DNA of 64,000 nt. Source: Polynucleobacter hallstattensis. GTDB lineage: Bacteria > Pseudomonadota > Gammaproteobacteria > Burkholderiales > Burkholderiaceae. Made by a program: the position numbers and the translations under genes. Below, one piece after another: positions 17,633-24,952 of this stretch. The notes under the pieces were generated by a model. It did no database searches. It was not told the DNA's origin and saw only the letters and a list, made by a program, of their open reading frames with translations. Each line of letters opens with the position of its first letter. The first letter of the stretch is position 1. The stretch is from positions 1,054,001-1,118,000 of the forward strand of contig NZ_JACVPO010000001.1 in NCBI RefSeq assembly GCF_018881835.1. Direction: 5' to 3'.

Positions 17633-18566
17633 AACACAAAGTGATCAAAAAATATATGTTTTAGGTGCGGGTGCAGTAGGGTGTTACTTTGGTGGTATGT
17701 TAGCTCGAGCACATCATGATGTTACTTTTGTTGCAAGACCTGAGCGTGCAGCGGCCTTGAATGCATCTGGCTTAGAGTTGGATTGCAAAACATTTCATGA
17801 GACAGTGAAAGTCAGAGCAAGTTCCGATCTTTCCGTTTTGAGTGATGCAGATTTAGTTTTGCTAAGCGTAAAGTCACTCGATACAGAGCGGACTATGGCA
17901 GATGTTAAGTCTATTTTGCCAAGCAAGGCACTGATCCTCAGTTTGCAAAATGGGATAGCCAATATCGATATTGCCTCCAAAATAGTGGCCAACCCAGTTT
18001 ATGCAGCAGTGGTCTATGTCGCAGCCGGTATGGTCGGTCATAGAACTATGAAACATCACGGTAGAGGTGAGCTACTGATTGGTGATATGAAAGAAAGTGC
18101 CTTAGGAGATGAGCAAAATCTGAAAGAGATATGCAAACTGTTTGAAGTCGCAGATGTTCCGTGTACGATTAGCCCGCAGATTAAAAGAGAGATGTGGCTA
18201 AAGTTTTTGGTGAACTGTTCTTTTAATGCTATTTCTGGCATTGGCCAGATTTCTTATGGGGAGATGGTTAAGTCCCCCGGCATTGTCAATCTGATTGAAG
18301 AAATTACTAGGGAATTTTTGGCTATTGCCGCGCTTGAGAATGTCAACATCACTCTGGCAGAGGCGCTTGCCGCAAACGAGTCAATAGCGACCACTATGGT
18401 TACGCAGATTTCCTCTACAGCTCAAGATTTATTTAAGGGAAAAATGACAGAGATTGATTTCTTAAATGGCTATATTGTGGAATTGGGTAAGCGCCATGGG
18501 GTCGCTACACCGTACAACGAATCTGTTAATGCCTTAGTCAAAATGCTCGAATCCCAAATTAAATAG
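17622..18566 (+). CDS. Ketopantoate reductase family protein
   Basis: A 314-residue member of the ApbA/PanE 2-dehydropantoate 2-reductase family, NADPH-dependent. The N-terminal nucleotide-binding loop is VLGAGAVGCYFGGMLA, the conserved catalytic-type lysine and Asn region appears as LLSVKSLDTE and LQNGIAN, and the C-terminal ApbA_C domain has EMWLKFLVNCSFNAIS. It begins at a TTG that overlaps the ferredoxin stop by 11 bases, so it belongs to the operon. Given the setting it may reduce a 2-oxo acid made by the pathway and need not be the true PanE of coenzyme A synthesis. It converges on the GST gene with an eight-base overlap. Confidence 0.82.
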   Translation: MIYKTQSDQKIYVLGAGAVGCYFGGMLARAHHDVTFVARPERAAALNASGLELDCKTFHETVKVRASSDLSVLSDADLVLLSVKSLDTERTMADVKSILPSKALILSLQNGIANIDIASKIVANPVYAAVVYVAAGMVGHRTMKHHGRGELLIGDMKESALGDEQNLKEICKLFEVADVPCTISPQIKREMWLKFLVNCSFNAISGIGQISYGEMVKSPGIVNLIEEITREFLAIAALENVNITLAEALAANESIATTMVTQISSTAQDLFKGKMTEIDFLNGYIVELGKRHGVATPYNESVNALVKMLESQIK

Positions 18567-19227
18567 AGGGGTTTGGTCCTTCAGCATCGATTTGTTTTTC
18601 CCAAGAGGCATTCATAAATGCCGGTAGCTTCATACATTCATTAAATATCTTCATCAGTGTGGGATAGGCCCTCATATCCATCTTGATACTTAATGCATTA
18701 AAAATTTGAGGAATTAAACAAATATCGATCAAGCCAGGCTGATCTCCGCAAGCAAAGTGACCTACTCTTGCATCAGCGCTTAATTGTTTCTCCAGGCTAT
18801 CTAATCCTAATACCATCCAGTGTTGATACCACACCTCTTTCGATTCCATGCTGATTCCTAACTTTTGAATCAGATATCGCAATACCCGTAAATTACTAAT
18901 CGGGTGAATATCGATCGCAATATCCATCGCTAATGAGCGTACCCAAGCTCTATCAATTGCATTCTTTGGCAAAAGTGATGGGCTTGGATGAGTCTCCTCT
19001 AGGTACTCAATGATGGCAAGAGATTGGTGGATGCTGTGAGTTCCGTCACTATAAAGAGGTATCAGGCAATTCGGATTCTTGCGACTGTATTCAGGCGAAG
19101 ATTGTTTCCCACCATTTTTTACGAGATGGACAGGAATTACCTCGTAATCAAGATTTTTTAAATTAAGAGCAATGCGCACCCGAAAGGCTGCAGAGCTTCG
19201 CCAAAAGCTATAAAGCTGAGTTTTCAT
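18559..19227 (-). CDS. maiA: Zeta-class glutathione S-transferase / maleylacetoacetate isomerase-like
   Basis: A 222-residue GST with an N-terminal thioredoxin-like domain (about residues 1-85) and an all-alpha C-terminal domain. The zeta signature SSAAFRVRIALNLK and the glutathione-binding QSLAIIEYLEE are present. Zeta GSTs isomerise maleylacetoacetate or maleylpyruvate in tyrosine/homogentisate and gentisate breakdown. It sits at the end of the Rieske oxygenase cluster but on the opposite strand, so shared regulation is not shown. No ring-cleavage dioxygenase is found in the window, which leaves the exact isomerase substrate open. Confidence 0.8.
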   Translation of the reverse strand: MKTQLYSFWRSSAAFRVRIALNLKNLDYEVIPVHLVKNGGKQSSPEYSRKNPNCLIPLYSDGTHSIHQSLAIIEYLEETHPSPSLLPKNAIDRAWVRSLAMDIAIDIHPISNLRVLRYLIQKLGISMESKEVWYQHWMVLGLDSLEKQLSADARVGHFACGDQPGLIDICLIPQIFNALSIKMDMRAYPTLMKIFNECMKLPAFMNASWEKQIDAEGPNPSI

Positions 19228-19272
19228 AAAAGATTCCTTTGGGGTATTACCTTCAGTATATTAAGGACTTCA

Positions 19273-19301
19273 TTGAGTGACTGATAGCGATGATTTAGAC
19301 T
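19273..19301 (+). promoter_or_regulatory. Promoter giving a leaderless TRIC-family mRNA
   Basis: TTGAGT (19273-19278), a 17-base spacer and TAGACT (19296-19301) form a sigma-70-like promoter. The ATG at 19309 is eight bases past the -10 box, so transcription should start at or next to the start codon. No Shine-Dalgarno sequence precedes it. Confidence 0.6.
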
Positions 19302-19308
19302 AGTCAGT

Positions 19309-19938
19309 ATGGATCAAATTAATTTTTGGATTGGCATTATTGCCACGATCGCTTTTGCGGTGACGGGTGTTCTAGCTATTGCTGATCGCGGAGTCGATCT
19401 TTTTGGTGTATTGGTTTTGGGGATCATCACTGCCATTGGTGGTGGAACACTGCGTGACATCATTTTGGATGTCCCTGCATTTTGGTCTATTGCCCAAATT
19501 TACATCTGGGTAGCCTTGGGTGCGTGCATCGTAACTTTTGTAGCGGAATCTTTTTTTACACAGCCGCAAATTTATCGTTGGATGCTCTATATCGATGGAC
19601 TTGGTGCTGCTTTGTTTGGCATTCAGGGAGCAGATAAAGCTTGGAACTTAGGCTTTGGGTTGCCGGTTGCCCCCGTGATTCTGGGCATGGTTACTGCGAT
19701 TGGTGGTGGCTTGTTGCGCGATATATTGGCAGGCAGAAAAACTTTATTGATGTCACATGAGCTGTATGCAATCCCTGTTACTTTGGGTTGCTGCATCTAT
19801 ATTCTGATTTTGAATTTTCTCCCGGCATACACACTCGAGGGATCGGTGATGTGCATGCTAGGTATTTTTGGACTACGCGCAGCTGCCATTTATTGGGATC
19901 TGCGCGTACCCAAATTATTTATTACTAAAACGCGCTAA
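19309..19938 (+). CDS. TRIC-family cation channel protein (YadS/YicG type)
   Basis: A 209-residue inner-membrane protein with about seven spans formed by two repeated units, each with a glycine-rich kink: TAIGGGTLRDIILD near residue 45 and TAIGGGLLRDILAG near residue 130. This is the mark of the bacterial UPF0126/TRIC family of trimeric monovalent-cation channels. Physiological role in bacteria is unclear. It appears to be transcribed from its own promoter immediately before the ATG. The 3' end overlaps the convergent gamma-glutamyltransferase gene by 14 bases. Confidence 0.87.
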   Translation: MDQINFWIGIIATIAFAVTGVLAIADRGVDLFGVLVLGIITAIGGGTLRDIILDVPAFWSIAQIYIWVALGACIVTFVAESFFTQPQIYRWMLYIDGLGAALFGIQGADKAWNLGFGLPVAPVILGMVTAIGGGLLRDILAGRKTLLMSHELYAIPVTLGCCIYILILNFLPAYTLEGSVMCMLGIFGLRAAAIYWDLRVPKLFITKTR

Positions 19939-21523
19939 CGGCGCCATCACTGCGGGGATCCCAGCCGCCATGTAGCGTGCCTGATGGATCGCGAATAATG
20001 CAACCAGCATGGCCAACGGTTTCATCAAAGGCATCGAGCATTTCAATCTCGTGTCCTAGAGCATGTAGCTCTTTAGCAACCCATGGACTAAAGCGTGACT
20101 CTAATTTCAAGCTGTCACTAGTTTGTCCCCAGGTTCTTCCGAGCAACCAGCGTGGACGACTGATAGCGTCCTGTGGATCAAGTCCATAGGTTGCTGTGCG
20201 AGTGAAGACTGCACACTGTGTTTGGGGTTGACCATCGCCACCCATGGTGCCATACACCATTGACCGACCATCCTTAAATAAAGCCATGGCTGGATTCAAT
20301 GTATGGAATGGTTTGCGATAGGGTTCAAGGTGATTGAGTGTCTTTGGATCCAGCGAGAAACTGCATCCGCGGTTCTGCCAGTTCACACCAGACTTGGGTA
20401 ATACGATGCCAGCACCAAACTCGTGATAAATACTTTGAATAAAGGAAACACAATTTCCATTGCCATCGATTACACCCATCCAAATCGTATCGGCCGGTCC
20501 TTTGCCTTGACCCCAAGGCAATGCCTTTTCAGGATCAATGTTTTTTGCTAATTTCTTTAAGAATGCAGGAGCCAAGAAAGACTGCGCATTTCTTGTCATG
20601 TACGCTGGATCAGTGACAAATTGATCGCGCACCTTGAATGCTTGTTTGGTAGCTTCAACGCAGTGATGAACATATTCAGCACTATCGACTTTGAATCGCT
20701 TGAGATTGAGTTGATCTAAGATGCCGATGATCATTAAAGACACAACCCCTTGGGTTGGTGGAGTCATGTTGTATACATTGCCCATGCTGTGCTTGAGCTC
20801 AAGCGGGTCAATCAGCTTCGCTTGATGGCGATGCAGGTCAGATAGTCTGAGGGGGCTACCGATCTCTGTCAGTTCTTTTGCAAGTAGCTCGGCTAAATCA
20901 CCGCGATAGTAATCCTCTGTGCTCTTGCGAGAGATTTGGCGCAAGGTTTTTGCAAGGCGCTCTTGTTTAAAGATGCTACCTACTTCAGGAGCCTTGCCAT
21001 GAACTAAAAATGTCTCTGAAAATCCTGGAATGGGGCTTAACTCCACTCTCTTTTTTTCAGTCAAACTTGATTGACTGTGAGTTACCGGGACCCCAGCTTC
21101 AGCATAGTGAATGGCATCTGCCAATAAGCGGGAGAGTGGGAGCCTTCCGCCTAAGCCTTGTTTCGAAAGCTTTTGCGCTGCACCCCAGCCAGAAATGGTG
21201 CCTGCAACAGTATTGGCTGCAATGGCACCCCGAAACGGAATAGCTTTGGTGACTCCGCGCTCCGCGTACCACTGTTTGGTTGCTAAACCGGCCGCTGCAC
21301 CGCAGGCATCAATTCCGCCCATGGCTTTACCAGGGGAGTGAACTACCCAGAAAGAGTCACCGCCAATGGAGTTCATATGGGGGTAAACAACGGCAATGGT
21401 CGCTGCTGCTGCGATCATTGCCTCTAATGCATTACCACCTTCACGCAGTACCGCCAATGCTGATTCAGATGCTAGTGAGTGTGGCGCTACCGCCATCCCT
21501 CGAATACCCCATTTTTGTTGCAT
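19925..21523 (-). CDS. Gamma-glutamyltransferase family protein (YwrD-like)
   Basis: A 532-residue Ntn-hydrolase of the gamma-glutamyltranspeptidase family. These are made as a precursor that cuts itself before a threonine; here the likely residue is Thr346 in GPADTIWMGVIDGNG, aligned to the TTHYSVVD motif of E. coli Ggt. Other family text: SIGGDSFWVVHSPGK, TPPTQGVVSLM, GTMGGDGQPQTQ. There is no signal peptide, which places it in the cytoplasm like YwrD and some acylases rather than the periplasm. The neighbours (2-oxoacid-type TRAP transporter upstream on the same strand) suggest use of an imported acyl or glutamyl compound. The substrate is not determined. Confidence 0.83.
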   Translation of the reverse strand: MQQKWGIRGMAVAPHSLASESALAVLREGGNALEAMIAAAATIAVVYPHMNSIGGDSFWVVHSPGKAMGGIDACGAAAGLATKQWYAERGVTKAIPFRGAIAANTVAGTISGWGAAQKLSKQGLGGRLPLSRLLADAIHYAEAGVPVTHSQSSLTEKKRVELSPIPGFSETFLVHGKAPEVGSIFKQERLAKTLRQISRKSTEDYYRGDLAELLAKELTEIGSPLRLSDLHRHQAKLIDPLELKHSMGNVYNMTPPTQGVVSLMIIGILDQLNLKRFKVDSAEYVHHCVEATKQAFKVRDQFVTDPAYMTRNAQSFLAPAFLKKLAKNIDPEKALPWGQGKGPADTIWMGVIDGNGNCVSFIQSIYHEFGAGIVLPKSGVNWQNRGCSFSLDPKTLNHLEPYRKPFHTLNPAMALFKDGRSMVYGTMGGDGQPQTQCAVFTRTATYGLDPQDAISRPRWLLGRTWGQTSDSLKLESRFSPWVAKELHALGHEIEMLDAFDETVGHAGCIIRDPSGTLHGGWDPRSDGAVSAF

Positions 21524-21560
21524 TACTAAATCCCTTTGACTGCTGTCTCAATATGTATTG

Positions 21561-23006
21561 TTATTTATTCTCTCGTAGCTGACGTTCAATATCAGAGCTC
21601 GAGTCTACTGTAATCTCATTTTGCTCTACACCGGCCAATGGATCAACCGATGGACCGCTAGCATCAAAAGCAGCAGTCGGCTTATCAACAAAGTAAGTCA
21701 CCGTTTCTGGTATGAAGATGATGATCGCTACCAGAATCAGTTGCAGACCAACCCACGGTAGGGCGCCATAGTAAATATCCGAGCTTTTGACGGTTTTATC
21801 GGCTACCCCTCGCAAGTAAAACAATGCAAATCCAAATGGCGGATGCATGAACGAGGTTTGCATATTGGCGCCGAGAAGCACGCCAAACCAAATGAGATCG
21901 ATCCCCAGCTTGTCTGCAACTGGAGCCAACAAAGGAATAATGATGAACGCAATTTCAAAATAGTCTAAGAAGAAGGCCAAGAAGAAGACAAATAAGTTCA
22001 CCACAATCAAGAAGCCGATTTGCCCACCTGGCAGACCTGTTAAGAGCTCCTCAATCCAAAGGTCCCCATCTACGCCGCGGAATGTCAAACCGAATACAGT
22101 GGAGCCAATCAGAATGAAGATCACCATGGCATTGATGCGCATAGTAGAGGTCATCGCCTCCCAGACTAAAGTTTTTTGTAGGCGTTTGTTCATTGCCGCA
22201 AGAACTAATGCCCCTACAGAACCCATGGCGCCACCTTCAGTTGGAGTGGCTAGACCCATCAAAATAGTCCCGAGCACTAAGAAGATCAATGCGATTGAAG
22301 GAACAATGCCCCAGAGGATTTTCTTAAATAACTTCCAATCTATTGTTGGGCGTGCTTCTGGTGGAAGCGCTGGTACATCTTGCGGTCTAAAAATCGACAA
22401 GAAGAAAATGAATAAACAGAACAGCACTACTTGAATGATGGATGGTCCAATAGCGCCAGCATACATATCGCCAACGGACTTACCTAACTGGTCAGCTAAC
22501 ACGATCAATACGAGTGATGGTGGAATGAGTTGGGTGATCGTTCCTGATGCAGCAATCACTCCAGTAGCTACACGTGGGTTATATCCATAGCGCAGCATAA
22601 TTGGCAGGGAGATTAATCCCATTGCAATCACTGATGCGGCAACGGTTCCAGTAATGGCCCCTAGAATTGCACCGACAATAATGACGGCATAAGCTAAACC
22701 ACCTCGGATCGGGCCAAATAACTGACCTAAACCTTCAAGCATGTCTTCAGCTAATCCACACTTCTCCAGAATCGCACCCATAAACGTGAAGAAGGGAATG
22801 GAGAGCAATAGATCATTGGACAGAATACCGAATACTCGGTCTGGCAGCGCTTGCAAGAAAGTGGGCTGAAACATGCCCATTTCGATGCCGATAAATGCAA
22901 AGAATAAGCCAACAGCGCCAAGGGAAAAAGCGGCTGGATATCCAAGCAATAAAAATATAATAAGGCCCCCAAACATGATGGGGGCCATCAAATCATGGCT
23001 AATCAT
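21561..23006 (-). CDS. dctM: TRAP transporter large permease (DctM)
   Basis: The 481-residue large membrane subunit of a tripartite ATP-independent periplasmic transporter, using a sodium or proton gradient. It has about twelve to thirteen spans and DctM text such as LGAITGTVAASVIAMGLISLPIML, GVIAASGTITQLIPPSLVLIVL (given here as regions near residues 115-170) and LLGANMQTSFMHPPFGFALFYLRG. The large size with an extended C-terminal tail (DVDPLAGVEQNE-like acidic end) is typical of the 2-oxoacid/mannitol-type TRAP systems. The start overlaps the stop of the small permease by four bases, so the operon order is dctP-dctQ-dctM. Confidence 0.93.
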   Translation of the reverse strand: MISHDLMAPIMFGGLIIFLLLGYPAAFSLGAVGLFFAFIGIEMGMFQPTFLQALPDRVFGILSNDLLLSIPFFTFMGAILEKCGLAEDMLEGLGQLFGPIRGGLAYAVIIVGAILGAITGTVAASVIAMGLISLPIMLRYGYNPRVATGVIAASGTITQLIPPSLVLIVLADQLGKSVGDMYAGAIGPSIIQVVLFCLFIFFLSIFRPQDVPALPPEARPTIDWKLFKKILWGIVPSIALIFLVLGTILMGLATPTEGGAMGSVGALVLAAMNKRLQKTLVWEAMTSTMRINAMVIFILIGSTVFGLTFRGVDGDLWIEELLTGLPGGQIGFLIVVNLFVFFLAFFLDYFEIAFIIIPLLAPVADKLGIDLIWFGVLLGANMQTSFMHPPFGFALFYLRGVADKTVKSSDIYYGALPWVGLQLILVAIIIFIPETVTYFVDKPTAAFDASGPSVDPLAGVEQNEITVDSSSDIERQLRENK

Positions 23007-23545
23007 TGGAGCGGTCTTTCGTACTTAGGATCGATTTGAATCATGCCAATAATGGCAGCGTAGCGTTTGATGATTTCTGAAATACCTTGGAGTGTTAGCA
23101 AGAAAAAGCCCAAGGTAATTGCGCCACGAACTGGCCAACGAATCAGCCCACCAGGATTACTCGAAGTTTCATTTTGAATTACTGAGGTAATAAAAAATTC
23201 CCAAGAGTAATAACCAATAATGATGGTTACTGGTAAGAAGAAAATAATGCCACCCCAAAAATCTAACCAGAGGCGAAATTTGTTAGGGTACATTGCATAA
23301 AGTACGTCTACTCGCACATGTTCATTGAGACGGAAAGTGGTTGCGGCACCAAACATCACCATGCCGGCGAATAGATACCACTGCGCTTCTAGCCAACCGT
23401 TGGAGCTGACATTGAAGCCATACCGAATCAGCGCATTTGCTGTGCTGACCAGTACGGCTATCAATACCATCCAACTCGCTAATACACCAAAACGGTCATT
23501 TAAACGATCAACGAAACTTGTGAAAACTAAAAATTGTTTTGGCAT
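23003..23545 (-). CDS. dctQ: TRAP transporter small permease (DctQ)
   Basis: The 180-residue small membrane subunit of the TRAP transporter, with four spans and the DctQ signature ANALIRYGFNVSSNGWLEAQ near residue 35 followed by GAATTFRLNEHVRVDV. It helps form the membrane complex with DctM. It lies between the binding protein gene (20-base gap) and dctM (four-base overlap), so it is co-transcribed. Confidence 0.93.
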   Translation of the reverse strand: MPKQFLVFTSFVDRLNDRFGVLASWMVLIAVLVSTANALIRYGFNVSSNGWLEAQWYLFAGMVMFGAATTFRLNEHVRVDVLYAMYPNKFRLWLDFWGGIIFFLPVTIIIGYYSWEFFITSVIQNETSSNPGGLIRWPVRGAITLGFFLLTLQGISEIIKRYAAIIGMIQIDPKYERPLQ

Positions 23546-23565
23546 ATCAGATTCTCATTAAGTTC

Positions 23566-24651
23566 TTATTTGACTGGATTAGTCAACATGAAGCTCATGA
23601 GAGTTTGCTCAGCAACTTTGTTCCACAACATTTGATCGTTACGGAATTTTTTCCAAGGCTCATAAATTTTCTTGAACGATGGATTTTTAGCTGCTTCTTC
23701 TTCGTACATTTCGAAGGCTGCAGTAGATGCGGCTTTCATAATTTCTGTTGAATAAGACTGCAGCTTCACTCCATTCTTAATGAGGCTTTGCAAGGCGATC
23801 GGATTTTTGTAATCGTATTCAGCCATCATGTCGATATTGCATTCTGCGCATGCAGAGGTAAAAGCCTCTTGATATTGCTTGGGCAACTTCTCCCATTCCT
23901 TGATGTTGACATACATGGAATACATCGAGCAAGCTTCCCACCATCCTGGGTAGTAGTAGTAAGGTGCAATTTTGTAAAATCCTAATTTCTCATCATCATA
24001 TGGGCCAACCCACTCAGCCGCATCGATAACACCTTTTTCTAAAGCAGGGTAAATATCACCGCCAGCGATTTGCTGGGGGATCGCGCCTAGACGTGACATC
24101 ACTTCACCGCCTAAGCCTGCAATACGCATTTTTAGACCTTTGAGGTCAGCGACTGTTTTGACTGGTTTCTTGAACCAGCCGCCCATTTGCGTGCCAGTAT
24201 TTCCTGCTGGGAAAGAGACGATGTTGTAATCACGTAAGAATTCACGTTGGAGTTTTAAGCCTCCGCCCCAATACATCCAGGCGTTTTGCTGGCGTTGGTT
24301 CATACCGAATGGCACGGTGGTATCGAAAGCAAAGGTTTTATTTTTACCAACGAAGTAATATCCGGCTGTATGAGTGCATTCAACAGTACCTTGCTGAACC
24401 GCATCTACAGTACCAAATGCGGGAACAATCTCACCGGCACCAAAAATACGGATTTGAAATTTACCATCGGTCAGCGCGGCAACGCGCTTAGAGATGTATT
24501 CGCCGCCACCGTAAATCGTATCTAAGCTTTTTGGAAAACTAGAGGCACAGCGCCACTTAATTTCTGGCATAGATTGAGCAATAGCCGGAGCTGCCAGTAC
24601 ACCAGCAGCTGCACCCAATGCAGTTTTGCTTAAAAAGTCACGTCTTTTCAT
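23566..24651 (-). CDS. dctP: TRAP substrate-binding protein (TakP/DctP type)
   Basis: A 361-residue periplasmic receptor with a twin-arginine-like signal (MKRRDFLSKTALGAAAGVLAAPAIAQ, cut after residue 26). The mature protein resembles the TakP/YiaO group that binds 2-oxo-acids, including ADLKGLKMRIAGLGGEVM near residue 168, GVIDAAEWVGPYDDEKLGFYK near 210, and the tryptophan-rich YYYPGWWEACSMYSMYVN. The ligand could be a branched 2-oxo acid or related small carboxylate. It is the first gene of the TRAP operon and is divergent from the MHS permease gene, with a 301-base regulatory gap between them. Confidence 0.9.
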   Translation of the reverse strand: MKRRDFLSKTALGAAAGVLAAPAIAQSMPEIKWRCASSFPKSLDTIYGGGEYISKRVAALTDGKFQIRIFGAGEIVPAFGTVDAVQQGTVECTHTAGYYFVGKNKTFAFDTTVPFGMNQRQQNAWMYWGGGLKLQREFLRDYNIVSFPAGNTGTQMGGWFKKPVKTVADLKGLKMRIAGLGGEVMSRLGAIPQQIAGGDIYPALEKGVIDAAEWVGPYDDEKLGFYKIAPYYYYPGWWEACSMYSMYVNIKEWEKLPKQYQEAFTSACAECNIDMMAEYDYKNPIALQSLIKNGVKLQSYSTEIMKAASTAAFEMYEEEAAKNPSFKKIYEPWKKFRNDQMLWNKVAEQTLMSFMLTNPVK

Positions 24652-24952
24652 TTGTATAGCTCCTTAATTAGTTATCTTTTTAGTGCGCTGCCAGATACTG
24701 ACCGCTAATGCCATTAAATCGGGATACCATCGGGCGCTCATTGAGATTTGCACCTAAATTGGGCTGCTTGCATTATCTTGGTGCAAGACCCTTGCTAGAT
24801 AATGCAGCAAATGCGTTGCAACAAATACACATTTATGGGGAAAACCCCAAGATAATTTAGTGGGGAATTACCCTAACTGGCGGATTTCTTTAGCTTTTTT
24901 CAAGTGATAATCGGTGGTTGTATTTTTTTAATGAAATAGTTAGGAGCTACTG
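24652..24952. promoter_or_regulatory. Divergent regulatory region between dctP and the MHS permease
   Basis: This 301-base gap has no credible gene. It contains a perfect nine-base inverted repeat, GCATTATCT (24770-24778) and AGATAATGC (24797-24805), enclosing a second one, GCAAG/CTTGC (24783-24795), and a short TGGGG-AAAA-CCCCA hairpin at 24836-24849. AGATAAT also recurs near 24850. A ribosome site TTAGGAG lies before the ATG at 24953. The nested dyad could be an operator shared by two transport operons or a structured leader. Confidence 0.55.
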
